Shown here: positions 8,462 through 16,189 of the stretch, in pieces | Numbering within the stretch: position 1 is the first letter of the stretch | Layout of the letters: each line of letters begins with the position of its first letter | NCBI GenBank assembly: GCA_020441605.1 | Contig: JAGRLX010000012.1 | Location: 1 to 41,000 of the forward strand | Length of the DNA: 41,000 nt | Origin: Alphaproteobacteria bacterium | GTDB taxonomy: Bacteria > Pseudomonadota > Alphaproteobacteria > Rhizobiales > Aestuariivirgaceae | Reading direction: 5' to 3' | Translations under genes and position numbers: made by a program | The notes under the pieces: model-generated | Told to the model about the DNA's origin: nothing | The model's database searches: none | What the model saw: only the letters and a program-made list of their open reading frames with translations

Positions 8462-8989
8462 TCACCACTCCGGAACGGAAAGGCGCCGTGACATCATTAG
8501 GCCAGAGACGATCAGCGTCACGGCAGCGAAGATCGGAACAGTCCAGGCAGGTATCAGCCAGGACAGAATTGCGGCGGCTGGAAAGATGTACCCGTTGTAA
8601 GTGACTGGGAGGCCGGCATACCGCCCCTCGGCCAGGCCTTCGACATTGAATCTTGCCATCCGATGGATGGCTGCGAGGAAGAAGATGGGGGCGACGGCAA
8701 TTGCGGCGTGATGTGCTTCGGTCGCGGCGACCAGGAGGGCAAGCGGTGCGGCGACGAAGCAGGCGGCGTCGGCGAGGGTTTCGAGCGCACCGACGCTGGG
8801 TGATTTGGGGCCGCGGCGGCGGAACACGAAGCCGGTGGCGGCATCCGACCAGACGCAGGCGACAAGCATCGCTCCGGCCCCTGCAAGCCAGCTCGACAGC
8901 GCTGCTGCGGTTGCCGCAAGTCCGAGGACGGCACGCGTCATAACCCACCCACCTTCGGCATCGACCACAAAGCGGGGTTGTTCGGTCAT
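8462..8989 (-). CDS. CDP-alcohol phosphatidyltransferase-like membrane protein (PssA-like), degenerate motif
   Basis: This 175-residue membrane protein has about five hydrophobic segments and resembles the phosphatidylserine-synthase branch of CDP-alcohol phosphatidyltransferases. Evidence is the SVGALETLADAACF segment, which lines up with the GAxLDSLxDxxSF part of PssA, and GLPVTYNGYIFPA, which lines up with the GLP strand of PssA. The first half of the family signature (DxxDGxxAR) is not intact: the matching segment reads WSDAATGF, and the key Asp before SLxD is Glu. It may therefore be an inactive or divergent enzyme. The start is ATG 8989, overlapping the upstream stop as ATGA; the longer frame from 9085 runs through the neighbouring gene and is not needed. 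It is third in the 11048->7132 operon. Confidence 0.68.
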   Translation of the reverse strand: MTEQPRFVVDAEGGWVMTRAVLGLAATAAALSSWLAGAGAMLVACVWSDAATGFVFRRRGPKSPSVGALETLADAACFVAAPLALLVAATEAHHAAIAVAPIFFLAAIHRMARFNVEGLAEGRYAGLPVTYNGYIFPAAAILSWLIPAWTVPIFAAVTLIVSGLMMSRRLSVPEW

Positions 8990-9570
8990 GAGCGACTCCA
9001 GTAGTAAGCGTAGATGCCGGTCCAGAGCAAGGCGTAGAGAGCGGCCGTGGCCCGACGGTGCCGGGCAATGACGGGTGCCAGCCACCTGCCAAGAAGCGCG
9101 AAGATCAGCCAGCTCAGGGCCAGCCGCTCCAGCCTTGCCGGAATGCTGAAGATTGCGAAACTCAAGACGCCGAAGGATTGGGGCGCAAGCACGGCGTATA
9201 TCTTGTAGGGGATGCCTGACGCAGGTCCCATGAGCATGCCGACCGGGCCTTGCGCGTCAAAGTCGGCCGCGACTGTTACAAACATGGCGCCGCGCACGAA
9301 TGGGACGCTTGCTATGGCATTGCGCATGGACTCGGGCCATATGACGGCGAGGCCATAGACAAGGAGGCCGCCGGCCAGTGATCCCACTATGATCGCCACG
9401 AGCGCCCGTGTGCCGCGCCGCCAGCCGCCGAGAGATTCCCAACACAGCAAGACGTCAGGCACGATGAAGAACAAGGTGGCCTCTGCAAAGCCCCAGACCA
9501 GGCTCAGCCACCAGGGGGTGGGCCATAGTCCTGCTTTCTCCGATTGTCTAACTCTCTCAGCCACCATCAT
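8986..9570 (-). CDS. Small polytopic membrane protein, YqaA/DedA (VTT)-like
   Basis: This 194-residue protein has about five hydrophobic segments. The first contains GFAEATLFFIVPDVLL, which resembles the re-entrant Glu...Pro motif of YqaA/DedA (VTT-domain) proteins, and a central ASGIPYKIYA motif follows. DedA-type proteins are implicated in lipid scrambling and membrane homeostasis; the assignment here rests on this weak motif and the lipid gene context. ATG 9570 overlaps the upstream TGA as ATGA, and its own stop overlaps the next gene as ATGA, so all four genes of this strand are translationally coupled or within a few bases. It could transport or flip the product of the neighbouring enzymes (inference). 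Confidence 0.6.
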   Translation of the reverse strand: MMVAERVRQSEKAGLWPTPWWLSLVWGFAEATLFFIVPDVLLCWESLGGWRRGTRALVAIIVGSLAGGLLVYGLAVIWPESMRNAIASVPFVRGAMFVTVAADFDAQGPVGMLMGPASGIPYKIYAVLAPQSFGVLSFAIFSIPARLERLALSWLIFALLGRWLAPVIARHRRATAALYALLWTGIYAYYWSRS

Positions 9571-11048
9571 GGGACGATGCTGTGTTGCTTGATGCGGTTT
9601 TCCGAGGTGCCCGACATTGTGGGCCAGGGGGCCAGGTCCAGCTTGAGGATACGGCGGGCGGGATCGTCGTCCCAACGGCGGTAGATGTTGGTCCAGTCGT
9701 CGAGGAATTCGGGCTGGGCGCGGCCGATGGCCTGGACGAGGCGCGGATAGACGGCATCCACGACTTCGGCCGGCTTGCCGGGCGCATATCGGGTTTCGAG
9801 CCTGATCGAAAGACGCTGGCGCCCGTCTTCAGTCACCACGCTCGCCAGATAGACGCCCGTCAGCGTATCGGCGAGATCCTCGGATCTCATGGCTTCATCG
9901 AGCATCGCCTCGGAGAGCTTGGTCCCGCATAGGTTGAGACAGAAATCGGCACGTCCCGCAATGGCGATGATGCCGGAGCTGGGCAGCAAACCGGAATGGG
10001 CCGTGAGCATCGGCATCACGCTTGCAAGGGATGGTTGCCTTTCTGCCTGGGCGGAGAGTTGGCGGACGAGGCCTGGCCAGTCGAAGAGTTGAACCTGGTC
10101 ATGGAGATTGTAGCGAACGAGCGGAATCCCCTGCCACCTGGTGATGCAGAGTTCGCCGGCGACTTCCTCCAGATAGGTGCCTGGATCGGCATGATGGAAG
10201 AAATGTGGAATGACGCCTTCGATGCCGAGGCTTGCGGCGATCTCGGCATCCCTGTAGCAGAGCTGGCGAAGCAGGATCGTGGCCGGAGACTCGAAGCCCA
10301 TGACGCCGGTGTCGGCGCTGCCGTAGACCGACATCATCAGCACGTCTCCGGCGGCAACTCCCGAGCGGCGCGCCAGGTCAAGCCGCAATGCCTCGGGAAA
10401 CGGTTCGCCGATGACCAGATAACGCATCTTCTCGAGCGGCAGCGGTTCACCCAGTTGCTCGGCCAGCAGAACGAGATGGCCAATGGCGGAAGGACAGCAA
10501 ACCAGAAGGATGCGGTCGACCAGTCCGGCAGCAGCCCTCAGGATGGAGACGATCTCCTCATGCTTGTTGCCGGGCGAGAACACCGCGAAAGGATAGGGTG
10601 TGGCAATCGCCACGTCCTTTAGCAGCCAGGAGAGGATATCGCCGCCGATCCAGCTTCCCAGGGCCAGGCCGACAACGGCGAGCGTCGAATGCCGGTCGAT
10701 GGCGTAGGTGGTTTCGAGCAAGAGACGGAGGTTGGCGGCTGCATCGGCGTAGCCGGTCTTGAGCTGGGGCCAATAGAAGGATCTTGCGGCGGAGCCGGCC
10801 GAGCTGAAGATGGTAAAGGTATCGGCAAAGTCGTCGCCAAGGAGATCGGCGAACGGATATTGCCGGAGATAGCTCTCCTTGTCCTGCAACGGAAGGTGCT
10901 CGAACGGCACATCCGGGCCGATGCCCTGGCTACTGACGAAGCTCCTATAAGCCTTGATGTGGCCCAGGGCGCGGTTGGCAATCCGCTCGGCCTTTTCGCG
11001 TGAGCCCAGGGACCTGGCAGTGAATGAAGATCGGACATCGGTCATCAC
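9567..11048 (-). CDS. Divergent PaaK-like adenylate-forming protein
   Basis: This 493-residue protein shares the overall order of PaaK/acyl-protein synthetase-like ligases: an N-terminal helical part, LPLQDKESYLRQYPF (the typical LP-x-x-K motif), a P-loop position, a central Rossmann-like part with SVYGSADTG, GIPLVRYNLHDQ (the R-Y-x-x-x-D strand), and a C-terminal GRADFCLNLCGTKLSEAML. The P-loop position reads FSSAGSAARSFYW (about residues 81-93) instead of SSGTTGxP, so ATP handling may differ. The start is GTG 11048 or the next codon ATG 11045; neither has a strong ribosome-binding site. It is the first gene of the minus-strand operon ending at 7132 and is divergent from cdsA. Its substrate is unknown. 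An acyl-activating role for lipid or ester synthesis is inferred. Confidence 0.72.
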   Translation of the reverse strand: MMTDVRSSFTARSLGSREKAERIANRALGHIKAYRSFVSSQGIGPDVPFEHLPLQDKESYLRQYPFADLLGDDFADTFTIFSSAGSAARSFYWPQLKTGYADAAANLRLLLETTYAIDRHSTLAVVGLALGSWIGGDILSWLLKDVAIATPYPFAVFSPGNKHEEIVSILRAAAGLVDRILLVCCPSAIGHLVLLAEQLGEPLPLEKMRYLVIGEPFPEALRLDLARRSGVAAGDVLMMSVYGSADTGVMGFESPATILLRQLCYRDAEIAASLGIEGVIPHFFHHADPGTYLEEVAGELCITRWQGIPLVRYNLHDQVQLFDWPGLVRQLSAQAERQPSLASVMPMLTAHSGLLPSSGIIAIAGRADFCLNLCGTKLSEAMLDEAMRSEDLADTLTGVYLASVVTEDGRQRLSIRLETRYAPGKPAEVVDAVYPRLVQAIGRAQPEFLDDWTNIYRRWDDDPARRILKLDLAPWPTMSGTSENRIKQHSIVP

Positions 11049-11200
11049 GGGGAACCCGAGGGGAAGGAGGTTGCCAAGAAGCTAATTCAATTGAGCGGGC
11101 CATGCCAGCCCGCAGGGCCCGGGCGCTGGCTTTTCCGCCGCTTCCTCTGCTGCTAACGTCAGGCATTGGGGTAGCCGGATAGACCCCGGGGGGATATGTG

Positions 11201-12136
11201 ATGGCGGCGGCCGATCAGATCAGAGTGTTGTTTTACGGCGTCCTCGGTGTACTCGCCGCCGCCTCCATCGTGGGCTTTGCCCTGGCGAGATGGAAGGGGC
11301 CAAGCGCTGCGACCTCGAACTTCAACAGCCGCACCGTGGCGTGGTGGGTGATGGTGCTGGTGCTGGCTGCCGTGTTCTACATCGGCAAGGCCGGTGTCGT
11401 GGCGCTGTTTGCAGCACTTTCAGCGGTAGCACTCTATGAATTCACGGTGCTGACCGAAAACCGGCGCAGTGATCCGGCCGCGCTGGCCGCAGGTTTCGCA
11501 GTGGTGCTGCCAGCGCAGTTCTATCTGGTATGGATCGAGTGGTACGGGTTGTTTGCGGTCTTGATTCCGGTTTACGCCTTTCTGCTGCTGCCGGTGATCG
11601 CAACATTTCGCGGCGAGACGCAACATTTCATGTCGCGCATCGCCGAATTGCAGTGGGGCCTGATGATCGCAGTGTTCTGCCTGTCGCACGTCCCGGCACT
11701 GATGACGCTGGCGATTCCGGGCTACGAAGGCCGCAATATTCTGCTCATCGCCTACCTCATCATCGTGGTGCAAGCGAGCGATGTGCTGCAATATGTCTGG
11801 GGCAAGCTCCTCGGCAGGCATAAAATCGCGCCGTCGCTGTCGCCATCGAAGACCATCGAAGGCTTCATCGGCGGGGTGGCTAGTGCCACCCTGATCGGGG
11901 CTCTGTTGTGGTGGATCACGCCATTCAGTCTCTGGCAAGCCATGGCCATGTCGCTGATGCTGACGTTGATGGGCTTCCTCGGCGGGCTGGTGATGTCGGC
12001 CATCAAGCGCGACCGTGGCGTCAAGGATTGGGGCTATATCATCAAGGGGCATGGCGGGGTGCTCGACCGGCTCGACTCCATTGTCTTTGCGGCACCCATC
12101 TATTTCCACGTCATCCGCTACTGGTGGACCGTCTAG
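11201..12136 (+). CDS. cdsA: CTP:phosphatidate cytidylyltransferase-like protein (CdsA family)
   Basis: This membrane enzyme of about 311 residues, with eight or so hydrophobic segments, should make CDP-diacylglycerol from phosphatidate and CTP. The C-terminal CdsA signature is clear: SPSKTIEGFIGG upstream, then SAIKRDRGVKDWG...KGHGGVLDRLDS near residues 265-291. The usual Pro before GHGG is Lys, as I recall for YnbB-type paralogs rather than housekeeping CdsA, so this may be a second, pathway-specific copy. ATG 11201 is directly preceded by an in-frame GTG 11198; either could be used, with GGGGGGA just upstream. It is divergent from the PaaK-like operon and ends tail-to-tail with the CDP-alcohol phosphatidyltransferase, the two stop codons sharing bases in CTAG (12133-12136). 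Confidence 0.9.
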   Translation: MAAADQIRVLFYGVLGVLAAASIVGFALARWKGPSAATSNFNSRTVAWWVMVLVLAAVFYIGKAGVVALFAALSAVALYEFTVLTENRRSDPAALAAGFAVVLPAQFYLVWIEWYGLFAVLIPVYAFLLLPVIATFRGETQHFMSRIAELQWGLMIAVFCLSHVPALMTLAIPGYEGRNILLIAYLIIVVQASDVLQYVWGKLLGRHKIAPSLSPSKTIEGFIGGVASATLIGALLWWITPFSLWQAMAMSLMLTLMGFLGGLVMSAIKRDRGVKDWGYIIKGHGGVLDRLDSIVFAAPIYFHVIRYWWTV

Positions 12137-12807
12137 CTTTCCCGTGACTGAAGCGCTCTGGCGGCACGGCGGAGCCTGACGATACCGGTGAGTATTCCGC
12201 CCACCACGATGATCCAAAGAATCACGCCCATCAACCCGCTGCCGCCTAGAAAGCCAAAGGCGGGATGCCAGCCCATCGGCGTCACGCCAAGATAGAAGGC
12301 GACGGCAGCGACCGAAAACATGCGCTGTTGCTTCGCCATCAGTCCGCCGAAATCGGCTGGTGCGCCGGCGAGGCTGCCGACGACGCGGATATAGGTCACC
12401 AGCAGCGCCACGCAGGCCGCCGCCCACCCAGCGGTGACGTTGCCTCCAATCGAATAGCCGGCGCCGACCATGAGGGCGACATCGGACAGCCGGTCGGGGA
12501 TTTCATTGTAGAGGAGGCCGGTGCGCGTGGCCTGACCATGCTCGACCGCCACCATGCCGTCGAACATGTTCGACAGTCCGCGCACCACCACCAATATGGC
12601 TGACGCAATCCACAGAAGGCGCACGAAGTCGGGAAGCGACGGCGTGAGGAACAGGGCAGCACCCGAGAGTACGCCTGCCGCCAGTCCCAACAGCGAAATC
12701 TGGTTAGGAGTTATGCCGGCGCTCGCCATCCAGGCCGCGAAGCGGATGGCGAGACTAGTCTTTCGCGCCGGGATTGGCCTGCGGCCAGGTGAACGCTGTT
12801 CGATCAT
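12133..12807 (-). CDS. CDP-alcohol phosphatidyltransferase family protein with altered active-site motif
   Basis: This 224-residue membrane protein belongs to the family that moves a phosphatidyl group from CDP-diacylglycerol to an alcohol. The signature region (residues 80-109) reads N-x2-DG-x2-AV-x8-G-x3-N-x3-DRLSD. Compared with the canonical D-x2-DG-x2-AR-x8-G-x3-D-x3-D, the first Asp is Asn80, the Arg is Val88 and the third Asp is Asn101, while Asp83 and Asp105 are kept. I recall similar DGMVAVE...YNE-x-PDR sequences in other proteobacteria, so it is probably a real subfamily rather than a broken gene. The N-terminal ITPNQISLLGL is the usual pre-motif segment. ATG 12807 overlaps the stop of the fused ligase/acyltransferase gene as ATGA. 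The acceptor alcohol is unknown. Confidence 0.85.
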   Translation of the reverse strand: MIEQRSPGRRPIPARKTSLAIRFAAWMASAGITPNQISLLGLAAGVLSGAALFLTPSLPDFVRLLWIASAILVVVRGLSNMFDGMVAVEHGQATRTGLLYNEIPDRLSDVALMVGAGYSIGGNVTAGWAAACVALLVTYIRVVGSLAGAPADFGGLMAKQQRMFSVAAVAFYLGVTPMGWHPAFGFLGGSGLMGVILWIIVVGGILTGIVRLRRAARALQSRES

Positions 12808-15326
12808 GGCGTGTCATTCCCTTTGGATGGCAGAAGGCCCGCAATCTGCGCGTGAAGCAGTGCCGTCACGTCGGCCGCACTGGCCTGGGGGTCGATGGTC
12901 AAGGGACGGCCGAACCTGACCGTCACCGGGTGGCGGCGCGGCAGGGCGCTGCCCTTCGGCAGGATACCGAAAGCGCCTTCGACATTGACGGTGACAACGG
13001 GCACGTGAAGTCCCCTGGCGAGAAGCCCGATACCGGGCTTGAACGGCATCAGCTTGCCGTCGAAAGAGCGCGAGCCTTCCGGATAGATGAGAATCGACCA
13101 GCCAAGGTCGGCCAGCTCGCCGCAGCGCTCGAGGCTCGCCCTAATGTTGCCAGAACGCGAGAATGCGAAGGTATTGAGCACCAGGGAGGTCGCGATGCCG
13201 ACGAACCGATAGAGGTAGAAATAGTCGGCGGCGGCGGCAACGGTGGTCGTCGCGCGCAGCCGGTTCGGCAGAGCCCGGAGAATGGAAACCGTATCAGCAT
13301 GGCTGGTGTGATTGGCAATCAGCAGCAGTGGGCCAGTTATTCCATCGAGATTCGAGCCCCCCTCGATGCGGAATGGTGTGCAGTAGAAGCGGCAGGCGGG
13401 GAGGAGCGCCAGCCGCTGCAAGACGATGCGGGCCGCACGCGCCGTGCGGCTGAGCGGCCAGTCGGCGCTTGGCAGTGGCTTCTCGCCGCCGCCGCCCTTG
13501 TCCACCAGCCGCACCAGGTCGGCAACTGTGCTCGCCTCGGAGAGCTCGGCTTCGGGCAATTCGAGGCCGAGCTCGGCTTCGATCCGCGCCGCAAGCTCGA
13601 CGCGTCCCAGGGAATCGAGGCCGAGATCGATAGTGAGATCGGTTGACGGCGCCATGAATCTCGAAGGATCACCCAATTGGGCGCGAAGGATGGCGGCCAA
13701 TCGGTCGAAGCCTTGCGAAGCGGAGGCGGCCTGCACCGGCTGAAGAGGGGCGCCACCGCGGCTGGCGCGGATCGCGGACACAACCTCACGGCGCTTGATT
13801 TTTCCAAGCGCGGTGCGCGGGAAGTCGCCCGCCGTCCACAGCGAATGCCCGGCAACGCGCTGGTGAGCGGCGAGGTGATCGTTGGCGCCCCGCACGATCC
13901 GCGACATGGTATCGGCCGTGGGATCGATGCCGTCATGCAAGCGGATGGCAGCATGAAGACGCTCGATACCCTTCGCGTCGGCCAGTGCCAACACGACGCA
14001 ATCGCGTACCTCTGGCAGCTTCCTGAACTCCTCCTCGATGTCGGCCGGAAACACTTTCTGGCCACTCGGCAACACAATGCGGTCTCCCAGGCGGCCGGTG
14101 ATGGTAATGATGCCATCGGCATCGATCACCGCCACGTCACCGGTGCGGAACCAGCCGCCCGGCAGGAAGGACTGGGCAGTGCGCTTCTCGTCCCGCCAAT
14201 AGCCGCTGGATACATTGGGTCCCCGCGCCAGCAATTCGTCCTCGTCTGACAGTTTGACTTCGACATTGGCGACCGGCCGCCCGATGGTGCCCAGGTACCG
14301 TTTCTCGTAGGTGTTGGACGCGATGACGGGGGAACATTCGGTCGAGCCATAGCCTTCGAGAACACGCACGCCGAGTGTCTCCCACGCCTCGCCTAGCGCA
14401 GGCGGAAGGGACGCGCCGCCGCACAGGAAGAATGACAAACGGCCGCCAAGCTCGCGGTGTAGGCCGCGAAACAGGTGGCGGCGCATGGCGATGGGAAGGT
14501 GCCGTGAAATGTCGCGCGCCCTTGCGAAGCGTGCCGAAGCTCCGCGCTGCTCGATGCCGCTCTCGATGGCGCGCATCAGCATGTCGAGGAAGCGCGGCAC
14601 GGCCACGAGCCCGGTGACGTGGTGGCGGCGCATCTCGCGAAGAATGACGGGAGGCTGCCAACTCGACATGTAGTGGACGGTGCCGCCGTTCAACATGGGC
14701 AGGTACAGCCCCACAGTCTGCTCCAGCATATGCGACAGGGGAAGTATCGACAGGAGGTGCATGGGCACGTTGGGCGGAACGATGGCCGCGGCCGATATGA
14801 CATTGGCCACGATGTTGCGATGGCTGAGAACGGTTCCCTTTGGATCGCCGGTTGTTCCCGAGGTGAAGACGATCTCGGCCACATCGTCCGGCCTCGGAAG
14901 CGGACCATCGAAGGCGGGGCAGTGCTTAAGATCGAGGCTAACAGGGTCAAGGACCGGGCAATCGAGCCCGCGCACTGTACCACTTGTTGCCAGCGTCAGC
15001 CTCGCTTCGGTCTTGTGCATGACCCGGTCGATGAAATCGAGAGACGAGCCCAGGTCCAGCGGCACCGGGATCAGGCCCGCCAGCATACATCCCAAATGAG
15101 TTGCGACCGTGCGCGGGCTGTTCGGCGCGAAGATGATGACCCGCGATCCAGGTTCGAGGCAGAGGATGTGGCGGAGATGCCCTGCCACAGCGCTGGCGTC
15201 GCGGCGGAGGTCCGGCGCCGTCCAGACAGCGGTGCGCAGGCCGTCGGGTGCCGAGAGGAGCGGCGCGTTCGCGTTTCTTGCGCCAGCAAGCTCCAGAAGG
15301 TCTATGAGTGTTGCAGGCTCGGACAC
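12804..15326 (-). CDS. Fused acyl-AMP ligase - acyl carrier - PlsC acyltransferase
   Basis: This 840-residue protein has three domains. Residues 1 to about 525 form an AMP-binding acyl ligase with P-loop FTSGTTGDPKG (about 153-163), GYGSTE, GWFRTGD and the C-terminal lysine motif TALGKIKR. Residues about 540-610 form an acyl-carrier domain with LGLDSLGRVELA, whose serine near 572 would carry phosphopantetheine. Residues about 640-840 form a PlsC/1-acyl-glycerophosphate acyltransferase with NHTSHADT (HX4D, His673-Asp678) and YPEGSRS. It can therefore activate a fatty acid, hold it on its own carrier and esterify it to a lysophospholipid, giving phosphatidate for CdsA (inference). E. coli Aas has a related ligase and acyltransferase in the opposite order. 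The start is GTG 15326 with AAGGCG upstream, 13 bases after the LOG gene; the 3' end overlaps the next gene as ATGA. Confidence 0.92.
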   Translation of the reverse strand: MSEPATLIDLLELAGARNANAPLLSAPDGLRTAVWTAPDLRRDASAVAGHLRHILCLEPGSRVIIFAPNSPRTVATHLGCMLAGLIPVPLDLGSSLDFIDRVMHKTEARLTLATSGTVRGLDCPVLDPVSLDLKHCPAFDGPLPRPDDVAEIVFTSGTTGDPKGTVLSHRNIVANVISAAAIVPPNVPMHLLSILPLSHMLEQTVGLYLPMLNGGTVHYMSSWQPPVILREMRRHHVTGLVAVPRFLDMLMRAIESGIEQRGASARFARARDISRHLPIAMRRHLFRGLHRELGGRLSFFLCGGASLPPALGEAWETLGVRVLEGYGSTECSPVIASNTYEKRYLGTIGRPVANVEVKLSDEDELLARGPNVSSGYWRDEKRTAQSFLPGGWFRTGDVAVIDADGIITITGRLGDRIVLPSGQKVFPADIEEEFRKLPEVRDCVVLALADAKGIERLHAAIRLHDGIDPTADTMSRIVRGANDHLAAHQRVAGHSLWTAGDFPRTALGKIKRREVVSAIRASRGGAPLQPVQAASASQGFDRLAAILRAQLGDPSRFMAPSTDLTIDLGLDSLGRVELAARIEAELGLELPEAELSEASTVADLVRLVDKGGGGEKPLPSADWPLSRTARAARIVLQRLALLPACRFYCTPFRIEGGSNLDGITGPLLLIANHTSHADTVSILRALPNRLRATTTVAAAADYFYLYRFVGIATSLVLNTFAFSRSGNIRASLERCGELADLGWSILIYPEGSRSFDGKLMPFKPGIGLLARGLHVPVVTVNVEGAFGILPKGSALPRRHPVTVRFGRPLTIDPQASAADVTALLHAQIAGLLPSKGNDTP

Positions 15327-15339
15327 GCCCGACGCCTTT

Positions 15340-16047
15340 CTACGGGTATTCGCCGCGCGGCCTCATACCGCCTTTGATCCATTGCACGGCTTCGTCGATG
15401 TCGTCGGTGATCTTGACGATGGCAAGGTCGTCGGCGTCGATGAGGTTGGCCGCGACCATCTTGCCCCGGATGAATTCGCGTACCGGATTCCAGAATTCCA
15501 CTCCCATGAGCACAATCGGAAATTTCGACAATTTGCGGGTCTGGATGAGGATGGCGATCTCGAAGGCCTCATCGAGGGTGCCGAAGCCGCCGGGCATGAT
15601 GACGAAGGCACAGGAATATTTGACCAGCATCACCTTGCGCACGAAGAAATGCTCGAACTGGACGTAGGAATCCAGGAAGTCATTGGGCTTTTGCTCGAAG
15701 GGAAGCTCAATGTTGCAGCCGGCACTATAGCCGCCCGCCTCCCTGGCGCCGCGGTTGGCTGCCTCCATTAGCCCTGGCCCGCCGCCGGTCATGACGGCAA
15801 ATCCGGACGCGGCGAGGACGGCACCGAGTTTTCGCGCCATCTCGTAATAGGGCTCTCCCTCGAAGATGCGGGCCGAGCCGAATACGGTGACACACGGGTC
15901 GGGGACATCGAAGAGTTCGAAGCCGCGCAGCAATTCAAGGAAGATTCCAACGGCGCTTTCGACATCAGCCTGTTTCTTGCGCCGGCCGGAGAGGAAGGCC
16001 TCCTCCGCACCCTTGAGCAGTTGCAGCTTCGAATCTCTGTCCTGCAT
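15340..16047 (-). CDS. LOG-family (TIGR00730-type) Rossmann protein
   Basis: Signature motifs of the LOG/'lysine decarboxylase-like' family are present: VTVFGSAR near the start, TGGGPGLMEAANRGA, and MPGGFGTLDE (the PGGxGTxxE motif). Characterised members hydrolyse nucleoside 5'-monophosphates, including cytokinin ribotides, to free base and ribose 5-phosphate; they do not decarboxylate lysine. The 235-residue form begins at ATG 16047. An in-frame TTG at 16086 would add 13 residues without a better ribosome-binding site. It is the first gene of the minus-strand operon LOG -> ligase/carrier/PlsC -> CDP-alcohol phosphatidyltransferase, with 13 bp to the next gene. Why a nucleotide hydrolase sits with lipid genes is unclear; recycling of CMP released by phosphatidyltransferases is one possibility (inference). 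Confidence 0.88.
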   Translation of the reverse strand: MQDRDSKLQLLKGAEEAFLSGRRKKQADVESAVGIFLELLRGFELFDVPDPCVTVFGSARIFEGEPYYEMARKLGAVLAASGFAVMTGGGPGLMEAANRGAREAGGYSAGCNIELPFEQKPNDFLDSYVQFEHFFVRKVMLVKYSCAFVIMPGGFGTLDEAFEIAILIQTRKLSKFPIVLMGVEFWNPVREFIRGKMVAANLIDADDLAIVKITDDIDEAVQWIKGGMRPRGEYP

Positions 16048-16189
16048 GTGTCTAAATCCCGCCGGCCGCAGTGCATCAGTGGCCAATGCCCATTGCCGTA
16101 GGTCTTATGCCAGAAGTTTGCCTCCGTAAAGCTGAAGGGTGCAGTGCGCTTTCACAGCTCAAAGGCACAAAAACCTTAAGGAGAGTGAA

